Assembly: GCA_009823505.1 (NCBI GenBank)
Contig: VZQC01013302.1
Location: forward strand, 4,478,676 to 4,542,675
Direction of reading: 5' to 3'
Source of the DNA: Rhizomys pruinosus
Taxonomy: Eukaryota; Chordata; Mammalia; Rodentia; Spalacidae
Length of the DNA stretch: 64,000 nt
Of the stretch, positions 46,475-59,085 are shown piece by piece. The stretch's first letter is position 1. Each line of letters begins with the position of its first letter. Both the position numbers and the translations under genes were made by a program. The notes beneath the pieces were generated by a model. The model was given only the letters and a program-made list of their open reading frames with translations. It searched no databases and had not been told where the DNA came from.

Positions 46475-49181
46475 CTGGGCAAATGCACAAGTCTTTTTAA
46501 AAAGAAACATGTTTTACTTGCACAAAACTGATCAGATTTGAGAGATCATTAATGCCCTTGAACTGGTTTTTGTGGTTGTGAAACAAATGGTGAGAATTTG
46601 AATTGTTCTATTGTTATAGTATTGAAATGAAGTCTACTTAATCTATCAAATCATGCTCATGCCTTAATTTTAAATACTTGTATCTATCAATAAACATTGT
46701 GATACTTGAAAAAAAACAAAAAAACGAAAAGATCATCCATCATGACCAACTTGGATTCATACCTGAGATGCAAGGATGGTTCAATATATGAAAACCAATA
46801 AACATCATAAAACACATAAATGGACTGAAAGACAAAAACCACATGATCATCTCACTTGATGCAAAAAAAAGCCTTTGACACAATCCAGTATCTCTTCATG
46901 CTTAAAGTCCTGGAGAGAATTGGTTTGGAGGGGTCATTCTTCAATGTAACCAAGCTAAATACAGGAAACCCACAGCCAAAAATGTTCTAAATGGAGAAGA
47001 AAAAGAAGCATTCCCCTTAAAAGTAGGAACTCAGAAGGCTGCCCCCTGTCACCACTCCTCTTCAATATAGTGCTTGAAACACTTGCTAGGGCAATAAGGC
47101 AAGAAAAGGAAATTAAAGGAGTACTAATTGGAAAAGAGGAAGTTAAGCTATCCCTTTTTGCTGATGATATGATTTTTTACCTAAGGTATGCTAGAAACTC
47201 CACCAGAAAACTCCTAGAAACAATTAAGAGTTTCAGTAAAGTGGCAGGATAAAAAAATAACCTAGAAAAATCAGTAGCCTTTCTTTACAACAACACCAAG
47301 CAACTGAAGAAGGAATACAAGGATACCTTTCCACTCATAGTAGCCTCAAAAACAATAAAATACCTAGGAACAAACCTAACCAAAGACACCAAGGATCTCT
47401 ACAACAAAAATTTTAAACCCCTGAACAAGGAAATTGAAGAAGACATCAGAAGATTGAAAGACCTCCTTTGCTCATGGATTGGGAAAATTAACATAGTAAA
47501 AGTGTCCATTCTACCCAAACTATTCTACAGATTCAACCCCATCCCAATTAAAATCCCCAAGAGTTTCTTCACAAGCTCGGGAAAAAAGGTCCTTAATTTC
47601 AAATGGAAAATCAAAAGACCCCAAATATCCAAAGCAACCCTGAGTGAAAAGAGCAATAACAGGGGGATCTCTATACCAGACTTCAAACTATACTACAGGG
47701 CTGTAGTCATAAAAACACCTTGGTATTGGCTCAAAAATAGACTTGTTGACCAATGGCACAAAACTGAAGAACAAATCTTGAGCACATACAATTTCATATT
47801 TGACAAGGGGGCCAAGAAGACACAATGGAGGAAAAACAGCATCTTCAACAAGTGGTGTTGGCAAAATTGGATCACCTCCTATAGAAGAATAAAGTTAAGC
47901 CCCTACTTCTTGCCCTATACAAAAGTCAATTCCAGATGAATTAAAGATCTCAACCTGAAACCCAAAACTTGGAACGTGATCAAAGAAAAAGTTGGCAGCA
48001 GCCTACAAGACATAGGCCTAGGAAAAGTCTTCCTAAAGCAGACAGCAGCTCCGCAAGAAATAAGATTGACAATTGACAAATGGGACCTCATTACATTCAA
48101 AAGCTTCTGTACATCAAAAGAAACAATCAAGGAAGTAAAGAAAAAAACCCACAGGGTGGGAGGAAACATTCCCTGCAGATATATCTGACAAAGCATTGAT
48201 TTCCAGAGTAAATAAACTACTTAAAAAACAAAGAAAGAAAACAAATGAATCGCTCAAAAGATGGAGCAAAGAGCTGAACAGAGACTTCACAAGTGAGTAA
48301 TTAGAGATGGCTGAGAAACATCTTAAAAAATGTTAACCGTCACTAATAATTCAGGAAATGCTAATGAAAACCACTTTAAGATATCATCTCACTCCAATAA
48401 GACTGGCTAAGATCAAGGAAACAAATGATACCAAGTGCTGGAAAGGTTGTGGGTAAAGGGGAAAACTGATCCACTGCTGGAGGGAATGTAAATTCATACA
48501 GCCACTATGGAAAGCAGTGTGCAGAACCTTTGGAAGACTCAAACTGAGCTTGCCACCTGACCCAGTCATACCACTCCTGGGTATATACCAAGAAGACTCA
48601 TCTTATGGCAGAGATACATCCAAAGCCATGTTTGTTGCAGCTCTGTTCACAATAGCAAAAAGCTGGAACCAACCCAAGTGTCCCTCAACTGACGACTGGA
48701 CAGAGAAATTGTGGTACAACTACACAATGGAGTTCTATGCAGGAGTAAAGAAAGATGACATCATGAACTTTGCAGGCTAATTGATGGAGCTAGAAGATAT
48801 TATGTTAAGTGAAGTAACACAGTCCCAGAAAAAGAAATGATGAATAGTATCCCTCATCTGTGGATGATAGTGCCAATTACCTAGTTGAAAGTATTTCTTG
48901 TGAATTTCCACTTGAGCTTTTGTCCAAGTAGTTGGGGGTGATGCATATTGGAAACAACAACAACATCAACAACAACAGAAAAGACTGCATCAAAGAACTG
49001 ACCGAAATGGTGAAATTCTGCTCAAAACGGTCAACTTCACTCATCGAGAATTTTGAAAAAGACTGAGAAAAAGATGAAAAACATGTTTACAGAATGCTTG
49101 AGCTCTGACGGGGTTGGATGTAGGGTGGGGGACATGGGTCTAGATTTGATTAGTAACATAATCTTGATATATATATATGAA

Positions 49182-49332
49182 AATGAGCCTTCCACCTGAT
49201 TCATACCACTTCTGGGTATATACCCCCAAGACTCATCCTATCACAAAGGCACATGCATATCTATGTTTATTGCAGCTCTCTTCACAACAGGGAAGAGCTG
49301 GAAGCAACCCATGTGTCCCTGAACTGATAAGT
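49182..49332 (+). mobile_element. L1 ORF2 C-terminal fragment ending at an N
   Basis: Matches ORF2 text that reappears in the next element at 50,360-50,500. It stops at the single N (49,333), after which the sequence steps back to an earlier part of ORF2. Confidence 0.85.
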
Positions 49333-49333
49333 N

Positions 49334-51060
49334 AAAAATTAATATAGTAAAAATGTCCATTTTACCCAAAGTGATATACAGATTTTATGCAATCCAATCA
49401 AAATCCCCACGAGCTTTTTCACAGAATTGGAAAAAATGTCCTTAAATTCATATGGAAATACAAATGACCCTAAATATCTAAAGCAAACCTGAGTGAAAAA
49501 TGCAATACAGGGGGGATTGCTCTACCAGACTTCAAGCTATACTACATGGCCATAGTCATAAAGACAGCCTGGTACTTGCATAAAAACTGACCCATTGATC
49601 AATGGAACAAAATTGAAGATCCAAACTTGAGCTCATACAATTTTGAGTACCTCATATTTGACAATGGGGCAAAAACCAACCTCAGTGGAGGAAGGAAAAG
49701 ATCTTCAATAAATGGTGCTGGCAAAACTTGATCACCATCTCACCCTGTACAAAAATCAACTCCAAGTGGATCAAAGATCTCAACATGAAACCCGAAACCC
49801 TGAACGTGATAGAAGAAAAAGTTGGCAACAACCTACAAGACATAGGTGTAGGAAAAGACTCTAAATCAGACAGAAGCTCCACAGGAAATAATGTCAACAG
49901 TTGACAAATGGGACCTAATCAAATTCAAAAGCTACTGTGCAGCTAAAGAAACAATCAAGGTAGTGAAGAGAAAACCCACAGATTGGGAGTAAATCTTCAC
50001 CAGTGAGTCATCTGACAGAGCATTAACATCCAGAATATATGGACTATTCAAATACAAAGAAGAAAACAAATGACCTACTCAAAAGATGGAGTAAAGAGCT
50101 GAACAGAGACTTTACCAGTGAGGAAGGAAAGATGGCTGAGAAACTTCTTAAAAAGTGTTCAACATCATTAATAATTAAGGAAATGAAAATTAAAACCACT
50201 CTCAGATATCACCTCACTCTGATACAACTGGATAAGACTAAGAACACAAAGGACACCAAATGCTAGAGAGGTCATGGGGAAAGAGGAACTCTCATCCACT
50301 GCTGGTGGGAATGGTACAACCATTATGCATAGCAGTGTGGAGAACCCTTAAAAGACTGAAAATGAACGTACTACCTTACCCAGTCCTACCACTCCTGGGT
50401 ATATAACCACAAGACTCATCCTATTGCAAAGATACATGCACATCCATGTTTATTTCAGCTCTCTTCACAACAAGGAAGAGCTGGAATTAACCCAAATGTC
50501 CGACAACAGAAAAGTGGATGACAAAAATGTGGTACATCTACACAATGGAGTGCTATTCAGCGATAAAGAAAGATGACATCATGAACTTTGCAGGTGAATG
50601 GATGGAACTCGAGGCCATTATGCTATGTGAAGTAACAAAATCCCAGAAAAACAAAAGGCAAGTGGTTTCCCTCATTTGTGGATAATAACACCAAATCCCC
50701 AGTTGAAAGGCAAGCTGAACAACATTATTGTTATATTTCTTTTTATCTGAAAGCAACTATTTTCTTATAATGTAAATCTCTTTATAGGCTCTAGAATCAA
50801 CCCACCACTTACTTTCAGACTCTGTAATTACTGTATATGCATGGAAAGTATGTATTCATATTTTAGATAAATATAAAATTGAAGGAGGAAAATGTGAATT
50901 CCTAAACATACAAAAAAAAAAAGACTGAGGGAAAGATGCAGACAGTTATGGCACAATGCATAATCTGGGGTCAGGTGGGGGAAGTGAAAGGGGACTATGT
51001 CTAAATTGAACTGAAAAATGATGTCTGAATTACACAAAACATCAATAAAAGCATAAAAAA
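49334..51060 (+). mobile_element. L1 3' part
   Basis: Starts inside ORF2 ('atccaatcaaaatccccacg') and runs through the C-terminal region (ORF 50,039-50,266) to a standard 3' end with the G-rich run near 50,985 and AATAAA near 51,044. Confidence 0.92.
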
Positions 51061-51343
51061 TCCTGTGCCTATCACTAGTTGGGCTTACATGTAGGTTTTA
51101 TTTTCTATTCAATTGTTGTATAAATGTTTCTTTGCTGCTATCATGCTTTTTTTCTTAGTATAGCTTTGTTGTGAAACTTGAAATCAGATATGGTGATGAT
51201 TCCAAAATCATTCTTTTGTTCAGTATTGCTTTTGAAATCTAGTGTCTTATATGAATCCACCTGAACTTCAAGGTTGCCTTTTCTATGTCTGTGACAAATG
51301 GTGCCAGAATTTTGCTGGTGAACACATGGATTTATTTTTAATT

Positions 51344-51380
<37 letters not shown>

Positions 51381-51850
51381 AGATTATGTTACAAATCAAA
51401 TCTATTCCTATTCCTGTGTCCCCCTCCCTACCCCCTTACAACACATGGAATTTTATTCTCCTTTTTGATAAAATAGCCCTTTATAATATTAAGTCTTTTA
51501 ATTCATTATTATGCAAATTATTTCCACTTTATAGTGTTTTCTTTAGTGTGTAATGTTTCCATTGTAGAGGTCTTTTACTTCCTTGGTTAGGGAAAAAGGA
51601 AAACATCAGCAATAATAGCTGCATTGAAAGAAGTTATCCAAGGAGAAAGAAAATATCACATGGAAACAGAAAGCAGAAGAATAAACATATAGAAATGTTA
51701 GCAAACAAAAATAATCATGAAGAAATTCTTTGAAACAAAATCGTCATTTGAAATAAAGGTAATGCAACAGTGTACTGCAATATTTATACTGAGTAGTAAA
51801 GCCATGTTAAAAATAAAAGGCAGGGTTTCCCTTTGTATGTGACTTGTTTT
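51061..51850. other. No gene; (AT)n at 51,345-51,378
   Basis: Non-coding sequence with one AT microsatellite. Confidence 0.55.
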
Positions 51851-51851
51851 T

Positions 51852-52235
51852 CTAGCCGTAGAATGTAAGGGCAGTGATTGGGGTGAACGGTGACAGCGAT
51901 GTAGCCTGGACACTCATTTGATCAACTTGATTGAACATACAAGCCCCCCCTGCTGGATGCTGGGACCAAGGGGCTGTGTGGGTTTGGGCACAGCTGCTTG
52001 CAGATTGGTTTTGCATGAAGGATGCTTGTACTCATAAATTAACACCTATTGCTAAAAAATGGAAAAAAAAAACTGAGAGAAAGATGCAGGACAGTCATGG
52101 CAGAATGCATGATCTGAGATGGGGTGGGGTGGGATGGGGGGAAGGGAAGGGGAAATATGCCTGAAATGAATTGGATAATGATGTATGAAATACACAAAGC
52201 ATCAATAAAAAATAAATTAAAAAAATAAATAAAAG
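51852..52235 (+). mobile_element. L1 3' end fused to the same unit as 1-632
   Basis: Bases 51,852-52,050 match 258-455 and then switch to the L1 3' end at the same point (about 52,055). The L1 part has the G-rich run near 52,120, AATAAA near 52,203 and an A-rich tail. Confidence 0.82.
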
Positions 52236-52626
52236 GCAGGGAACTCAAATTATTTAATCAGTATTATTACATAATATTAGTAATTTTGTGATAGACTTAA
52301 GATTATTTGACAATGAAGTAATTTAAAAATGCATTTGAATTCTAGATAACCAATTTAAACTATTCTAAGAAGTTAAGCTACTTAAAAAAATAGTTATCAG
52401 TCAGGCTATCTTCATTAGCAAAAATACATTGTACTTTACCACATATGATCTTGGAAGTAATACTTATAATTTAGAGAACTCAAAACACTTACAAAATAAC
52501 ACCTAAAAGAACTTGGAAAAATATGATTATCAGAATACTTACTCAAAACGAGTTCAATAGCAATATGATATAGAATAAAGCTGATAATAAAGGAATTTCG
52601 AGAAGGGAAAGGACATTTTATTTCAG
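52236..52626. other. No feature recognised
   Basis: AT-rich non-coding sequence. Confidence 0.5.
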
Positions 52627-52640
52627 ATAAGAATAGGCTA

Positions 52641-52862
52641 GGGGGCTGGAGAGATGGCTCAATGGTGAAGAGCACCGATTGCTCTTGTGGAGGACCCGGG
52701 TTCAATTCCCAGCACCCACATGACAGCTAAGAACCATCTTTATCTTCAGTTCCAGGGGAATCCGACACCTTCTTTTGACCTCCTCGGCATTGAATGACAT
52801 GGGTGTATCAACCTAAATGCAGACAGTACACTCATACACAAAAAAATAAAAAATAAAAAGAA
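52641..52862 (+). mobile_element. B2-type SINE
   Basis: Complete, with head 'ggggctggagagatggctc', B box 'gggttcaattccc', an A-rich tail, and 'agaataggct' on both sides as target duplication. It has a single 'ttcagttccaggggaatcc' unit. Confidence 0.95.
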
Positions 52863-52872
52863 AGAATAGGCT

Positions 52873-53287
52873 TGAAGAAGAAAGGCATAGAAAGCTGGAA
52901 TTATGAACTCCAGCAAGCTGCTGAACCAGGTACACTATTTTTGTAAGTAAGTTTCTTCCATCACTTTTTACTCTAGGGAATGGTGCTTAATAGAAGACTT
53001 GGAAATTAAATGTTGGTTGTCCATGAGGTTCTACAAAAGGTAGTTTCATTGTAAGTATGTCTTTTTTTTTTCTTTTGATGAGGCTAAATTTCTATTTTAA
53101 TTTGTTTCCAGATAGTTGAATGCTTCACCTGAATTATTTCTCAGCTGTAGCCTAACTGTCCAGCTTCCCCCCCACAAAGGTTCACAATTAATTGCCCCAT
53201 GGTTGGGATAACAAGAAAAATATTTCTGAACAATATTTAAAAATTTACAATTTTGCTTAGACAATGATTATTTCCAATCCTTTTAAG
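52873..53287. other. No feature recognised
   Basis: Non-coding sequence. Confidence 0.5.
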
Positions 53288-53301
53288 TGAATTCATTAAT
53301 T

Positions 53302-53581
53302 TTTTTTATTTTTTTATTTTTTTAACTTTTTAAAAAATTTTTATTAATTTTATTTATTTCTGTATGTGTATGAATGTATTGTCTGCATGCAAGCCTGTAC
53401 ACCCGTGTCGTGCAATGCCGTGGAGGTCAGAAGAGGGTGTCGGATTCCCTTGGAACTGGAGTTTTCCTGGAATTGGAGTTTCAGACGGTTCTTTGCTGCC
53501 ATGTGGGTGCTGGGGATCGAACCCGGGTCCTCTGTAAGAGTGGTCAGTGCTCTTAAGTGCTAGGCCATCTCTCCAGCCCTA
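53302..53581 (-). mobile_element. B2-type SINE
   Basis: Reverse SINE with 'tgaattcattaat' duplications at 53,288-53,300 and 53,582-53,594. Carries the doubled 'ctccaattccagga' unit in its body. Confidence 0.95.
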
Positions 53582-53594
53582 TGAATTCATTAAT

Positions 53595-54628
53595 TAACAT
53601 ACATAAATGCAATATTTAGGAAGTTAAATAGATCCACATACTGAATGCAGAAAGGTGAAAATGAAAATGAAAGTTTGATCACAGAAACTGTAGTTCAGGT
53701 AAAACCAAAAAGTAAATAAAAATTATTAAAGCGTGATGGTACAAGCTGCAAGAAAGCCCTATGCTTGTCATTTTACTTAATTTATGTATGTATGGCTGAT
53801 CACATCCATTAATTCCTTTTCCTTCCCACTTTTCTAGATACCAATTCATGAGTTAATGCTCTGGTGCAAGCTTTCAAAGGAAAGCATTGTACTCAGTGTC
53901 ATACAACTTACAATGTATTAATTTGACATCCCATATTTCTTTTTCCTTGGGACTTCACTGAATACTGAACTGTGAGTTCAGAGTAGTCACTTTCTCTCAT
54001 GAGGCACAACAATGAAACATTAGTAAGAGACAGTATATTTGTACCTGAATAAATAATCAGCCTGAGTTAACATTAAAGCCCAAATGTACATTCAAATTCT
54101 GAGATTTTGATTCTTCAGTTGCTCTTGGAACTGTGCTCTCTAGCCAAAGCTCAATTATACTTTTATTCAAATAGTTTCTTAATCAAGAAATGGGGAACTA
54201 AGTCAAAGAGGCTTAGGTGTCATGGTTCCACTGAAGATGTTTCACTTAGCTCTGGGCATCTCTCACACATATATTCTCTTTGGGTGACCAGTTGTGGAAC
54301 TTTGTAACAGTCTCTGTTGAAAAGGTAGATTCCTTATTTAGTGTTATACAGTATAACTGTCTGTAAATATAAGGATAGACATTTAACATGCAATAAGTAA
54401 TTTCATTTTTCTAGAGATATGATAGACATACAGTTTTATAAGTTTCCTCCAATTGTAAGAGCTTTAAGACCAGTGAGAAAGCTGTTACCTCCTAGATGTA
54501 CAGCAACTACACCAAAAGAGATAGTTTTCTGTGCCAGTTGTTGTGGTTAAGTTTTAAAATTGGGTTTGATCATTTATTGATATTTTCCCCCATAGTAGCT
54601 TGCACAATATCCTTTAGAATTGTGAGAG
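53595..54628. other. No feature recognised
   Basis: Non-coding sequence without clear repeats. Confidence 0.45.
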
Positions 54629-55156
54629 CTAGTCTTCAGGAGAAGGCTTCCAGGTCAGTTCCAGATCCATGGCTGCCTGTCCTGTGTCTGAAGTATAGCC
54701 AAGTTTTAGAGCATAATAGCCAATAGAGTATATGCCCCTGGATAAGACTTCTGTATTAAACCTCATCAACTCATGGCTCCAGAACATTGGAGATGATGGG
54801 ACAGAAAGATTTTTAAGAACCAAAGCCGGTGCACTAATATAAGGAACTAAAGCTTTTAAGCCCCTGAGAAGTAGTTCATATGAACCTGCAACCATACCGA
54901 AAGAATGAACAAGACCCATGCTTTCTAAATCAGGCAAAAACCCAGCATATAACCAGGGAAATGTGCAGCAGGACACAACCCTAGCCTTGAAAATATTGGC
55001 AAATGCTTCCTGCTGGGTGAGGCAGAGTAGATGATCTTTAATGGCTCTAGGTAGGCATGGGCACAGTGGGATACTGAGGTAAAAATGCCTGACTAGATAG
55101 GGCATAAAATACATGACAGAGTACATGAAATCTGGTTGGAGTTCTATAGGTGTCAT
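54629..55156 (-). pseudogene. Unrecognised 175-codon ORF, possibly a retrocopy or old exon
   Basis: One uninterrupted ATG-to-TAG frame of 175 codons. This is longer than any other frame here except an NLK-derived one and well above the background in this AT-rich DNA. The predicted protein starts MTPIELQPDF, has hydrophobic stretches near residues 11-35 and 60-90, and ends polar (TWKPSPED). I do not recognise the family. No A tail or target duplication is obvious, and no exon partners are visible. It could be a chance frame, a remnant exon or an old intronless copy. Confidence 0.3.
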
Positions 55157-56180
55157 GAGTAGGGGAAAGTTTCTAAATTTGATTTAGCAGTATGAACTGC
55201 ACAAAAACTCAATAATATTTTAAAAAGAATTGAGGAACTTCAAGCTGGATCCACCCTTATTAGAGATTTTTTTTCTTTGATCCTTAGGCCTAAGTAGCTC
55301 AGTCACACAGTTCCAAACATACTTCTCAATTGTTATTGCTTGCAGTGAGAATAAAGATATGAACCTACTAGTTTCAGAGCTTTGGTATGCCAAATCAATT
55401 ATACCTTCATTCTTTTACTGCCTTAGGTAGAGGGAAAGGTGGAGTCCTGTGGGATTAAATTTGGGTGTTTAGGTCACAAGAGCACCTGACATAATAATCT
55501 TGTTTTCTTTGTAAACAGTATATTTTGGATGCAAGGTTAAATTAAAATTATTAGTATGGCTATTCAGCTTTGCTAGGAGAGGTGAGTCCAGCCACGGAGG
55601 CCCTGGCGGCTGAGTAGGCCTCCGCTGAAGAGAAAGCGAGCATGGCGGCTGTGGAGAAAGCAACCACTGGCACTGAAGTTGGGGGACGGGGGGAGACAGA
55701 GCATCATTGAGCCCTGCAGGGGCCATTACGCAGGAGACCCAAACGCCCCCCCCCACCACCCCTCCTCAACACTAGCATGTGGCAGCAGCGGGGGCAGCCG
55801 GCTTCTGACCTACCATCCCCCTCCCGTTTACCGGGGATCTTATTCTTTGGCCCCAGGACCCTAAACTTCTTCCAGGCCGGTTCCCTGTGTCTGAGTACTG
55901 CCCACCACTCTTTCATTTCCTCCCTGTACCTCTTTCCCTTCACTTTTTCTGAGGCTCTCCCTCTCTTCTTCTGTCCTGCCTGTCACCTCCTCTCCTCACT
56001 GGTTCCCTCCCACCTCCTTTCTGGGCTCATTCTGCCCAGGAAAGTTTGGTACCACCGCTCCCTGCCCCCATCCAGCAGACTAGGAGTAGGAGAAGATGTA
56101 GGAAGGCCTGAGAGTTCAAGGGGGGGGGGGCGGAAGCTGGTTTCCCTGACCATTTTCCCCCCATCTTTTTCATTCAGAGT

Positions 56181-56220
56181 GTTTTTTTTTTTTTTTTTTT
56201 TTTTTTGTTTTTTTTTTTTT
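56181..56220. repeat. Poly(T) tract
   Basis: A run of about 40 T with one G. It marks the left edge of the duplicated block, and the right block starts with the same T run at 57,958. Confidence 0.95.
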
Positions 56221-56689
56221 AATGTGTTTTTGGAGAGGTAGGGCTGTTTAGAATATAGGATGTAGGGTAGGAATGGAAGAGGGTAGATGAGTCAACCCTC
56301 TTACAAGATTCCAAGGGTGATTTGTTACGGTGGATCCTTTTCGTTTGTTGGAGTTCAGGGAGACATCAAGAGGTTTGGCCTATATTACGCACATTAAAAA
56401 AGTTGGAACCTCCCCTACACTTAAAAGAATGCGAGTTTTATACCACACTTGTGGCAGGAATCAATGGGGGGAGTAAGAGGACATTTTTTCCTTTTTCCTT
56501 TTATGTTATAATTTTTTCCTTTTTAACATTTACTTTTTTGGGCAACCCATGCCCTTGCGCACAACACCTCATCACCACAAATTTCAAAATACCGATATCC
56601 TCTAATTTGTTTGAATTGACTGCTGAAGGCATAAAGCCAGTTATATGCTCTATGTTTTTGGAGGTAGAGTGACTTGTTCTTTCCTTTAG

Positions 56690-56937
56690 TGTTTATTTAT
56701 TTTTGTTATGGTGTATGAATGTACTTACTACATGTAGGATCGTGTGCACACCGCGCGTGCAATGCTGCAGAGAGTCAAAGCAGAAGAGTGAAGAGGAGTT
56801 CGGATCTCCCCTTGAGAACTGGAGTTAAAAAGACAGTTCTCAGCCGCCATTTCGGTGATGGGAAATCAGCACCTGGGTCCTCTGCAAAGAGAGGATCGGA
56901 TGGCTCGTTAAACCACTAGGCTATCTCTCCAAGTCCC
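56690..56937 (-). mobile_element. B2-type SINE in the NLK 5' UTR (left copy)
   Basis: Same SINE as 58,393-58,617 but with many extra bases (for example 'gatcgtgtgcacaccgcgcg' where the right copy has 'gtctgtgcacccgcg'). Confidence 0.88.
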
Positions 56938-57025
56938 CCGGTTCTTCATTTTTTAAAAAGTAGGCACAAATGACAAGCTTGACGCAAACAGTTTGCTGTC
57001 TCCAATCGAAGGGCATTGTTTTTAA

Positions 57026-57395
57026 TGTCTCTTTGTGCGGACATAGCAGCCCAACACAAAAAAGTGATGGCGCTTACAATGCGCGGTACACTCTGCAGCA
57101 AGCAGCAGTCACCACCACCACCCTATAATCATCAGCTTCCACACCTTCTCCATCCTCACATTCACCACCGCCAATGAACAGCCTCCTCAACTCACTTCAT
57201 CCGGGTCAGGCTGCTGCAGTTCACTCTGTACAGCAGCATACCTCTTCTGCAACTGCAGCAGCTGCAGCAGCCATGTTAAACCCTGGGCAACAACAGCCAT
57301 ATTTCCCATCACCAGTACCAGGTCAGGCTGCTGGACCAGCTGCAGCAGCTCTAGCTCAGGTACAGGGTGCTGCAGCTGCCACAGTTTAATCACAC

Positions 57396-57426
<31 letters not shown>

Positions 57427-57743
57427 TACAGCAGCTAGACACGGAGGCCGTGAAGACCTATTGGATATTGGAGCCTTTGGTGTTTGTCTGTGGTCAGTGT
57501 ACAGACCCAAGAGAGATGGAAAGAAAGTAAGCCCACTCAAAAAGATGCCCAACATCTTCTGAATCTTGATCTTCTTGCAAAAGAGTCTTCAGGGAATTGA
57601 AGATGTTGTGTTCTTTTAAATACATAGACAATAGTACTCTGCTGCCCTTGGCATACTCCAACCTCCACACCTTGACTATTTTGAAGAAATATATGCTGTC
57701 ACAGAATAGATGCAAAGTGACCTGCATAAAATTATCATCTCTC
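57026..57743 (+). pseudogene. Nlk: NLK coding part, left duplicate
   Basis: Matches the right duplicate (58,691-59,376) from the start codon through the Ala/Gln-rich N-terminus, the glycine-rich loop near 57,465 and the following lobe. It ends where the SINE begins. Compared with the right copy it has scattered single-base insertions, such as 'ggatattgg' for 'ggatatgg' and 'ggtgtttgtctgtgg' for 'ggtgttgtctgg'. This pattern looks like unpolished read error more than evolution. An open stretch (57,174-57,389) keeps 'MLNPGQQQPYFPSP', characteristic of NLK. Confidence 0.85.
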
Positions 57744-57956
57744 GGGCTGGAGAGATGGCCTAGCGGTTAAGAGTGGCCGACTGCTCTTTGCAAGAGTACT
57801 GTGTTCATCCCACACGCTCCATGTGACGGCCATGAGAACCGTCTGATATCCAATTCCAGGAGAACTCCAGTTCAGGGGAATCCAAACCCTCTTCTGGCCC
57901 CAAGCAATTGCAACGACACAGGGTACACAAAACCTGACATGCAGACAGTAAAAAAG
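57744..57956 (+). mobile_element. B2-type SINE, left duplicate, cut by the N
   Basis: Counterpart of 59,377-59,612, ending at 'gcagacagtaaaaaag' just before the N at 57,957. Confidence 0.88.
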
Positions 57957-58392
57957 NTTTTTTTATGTGTTTTTGAGGAGGTGAGGGGCTGTTTAGAAAA
58001 GGATGTAGGAATGGAAAGGGTAGATGAGTCAACCCTCTTACAAGATTCCAAGGGTGATTTGTTACGTGATCCTTTTCGTTTGTGGAGTTCAGGGGATCAA
58101 GAGGTTTGGCCTATATTCGCACATTAAAAGTTGGACCCTCCCCTACATTAAGAATGGAGTTTTAGTACCCACTTGTGGCAGGAATCATGGGGAGTAAGGG
58201 ACATTTTTCCTTTTCCTTTTTTAAATTTTTCCTTTTTAACATTTACTTTTTTTGGCAACCCACATCCTTCCACACACTCTCACCCACAAATCAAATACCG
58301 ATATCCTCTAATTTGTTTGAATTGACTGCTGAAGGCATAAAGCCAGTTATATGCTCTATGTTTTTGGAGGTAGAGTGACTTGTTCTTCCTTT

Positions 58393-58617
58393 AGTTTTTA
58401 TTTATGTTTGTATGTGTATGAATGTACTATCTGCATGTAGGTCTGTGCACCCGCGTCGTGCAATGCTGCAGAGGTCAGAAGTCAGAAGAGGGTGTCGGAT
58501 TCCCCTTGAACTGGAGTTAAAGACGGTTCTCAGCCGCCATTTCGGTGATGGGAATCGCACCTGGGTCCTCTGCAAGAGAGGTCGGTGCTCTTAACCACTA
58601 GGCAATCTCTCCAGCCC
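58393..58617 (-). mobile_element. B2-type SINE in the NLK 5' UTR (right copy)
   Basis: Head at 58,617, tail at left, with a single 'ctggagttaaagacggttct' body unit and no doubled 'ctccaattccagga'. Confidence 0.92.
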
Positions 58618-59042
58618 CGGTTCTTCATTTTTTAAGTGGCCAAATGACAGCTTGACCCAGTTTGCTTTCCAATCGAAGGGCATTTTTTTAATGTCTCTTT
58701 GTGGGACAAGAGCCAACACAAAAATGATGGCAGCTTACAATGGCGGTACATCTGCAGCAGCAGCAGGTCACCACCACCACCATAATCATCAGCTTCCACA
58801 CCTTCTCCTCCTCACCTTCACCACCACCACCCTCAACATCTCCTTCATCCTGGGTCAGCTGTTGCAGTTCACTCTGTACAGCAGCATACCTCTTCTGCAA
58901 CTGCAGCAGCTGCAGCAGCCATGTTAAACCCTGGGCAACAACAGCCATATTTCCCATCACCAGTACCAGGTCAGGCTGCTGGACCAGCTGCAGCAGCTCT
59001 AGCTCAGGTACAGGGTGCTGCAGCTGCCACAGTTTAAGCACA

Positions 59043-59043
59043 C

Positions 59044-59075
<32 letters not shown>

Positions 59076-59085
59076 GCAGCAGCTA
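59043..59085 (+). repeat. (CAG)n tract in the NLK retrocopy
   Basis: CAG/CAA repeats occupy the place where functional NLK has a His- and Gln-rich stretch. The left copy has the same tract with a different unit count (57,402-57,440). Confidence 0.85.

Larger units (their letters stand above)
45342..46726 (+). pseudogene. Retrocopy of an unidentified transcript's 3' part
   Basis: Inserted in L1 ORF2 with duplications 'aaaatatcatcca' (45,329-45,341) and 'aaaagatcatcca' (46,727-46,739). It ends with AATAAA (46,689-46,694) and a short A-rich tail. No ORF is present, so it looks like 3' UTR or a non-coding RNA. I cannot name the source gene. A B1 and another repeat lie inside. Confidence 0.75.
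43388..48890 (+). pseudogene. L1 ORF2 (endonuclease/reverse transcriptase) pseudogene
   Basis: ORF2p nicks target DNA and reverse-transcribes RNA. The N-terminal endonuclease begins with 'ITLNINGLNSPIKRHR'-like text at 43,435. The reverse transcriptase keeps its catalytic FADD at 47,157-47,168, in the open piece 47,070-47,252. The open piece 47,454-47,939 and the C-terminal piece 48,517-48,780 ('SLPPDPVIPLLGIY') follow. Many stops, frameshifts and two insertions inactivate it. Confidence 0.92.
41277..49170 (+). mobile_element. Near full-length, degraded L1
   Basis: Order: 5' UTR with two 68-bp tandem units (41,320-41,455), ORF1 (41,664-42,703), a 0.68-kb spacer, ORF2 (from about 43,388 to about 48,890) and 3' UTR to about 49,170. 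Both ORFs have stops and frameshifts, so it cannot move by itself. A SINE (44,501-44,759) and a retrocopy (45,342-46,726) interrupt ORF2. Confidence 0.9.

Noticed and set aside
55777..56241. 154-codon ORF on the plus strand
   Set aside because: It lies in the GC- and CT-rich NLK 5' UTR and runs into a poly(T) tract. No domain is recognisable.
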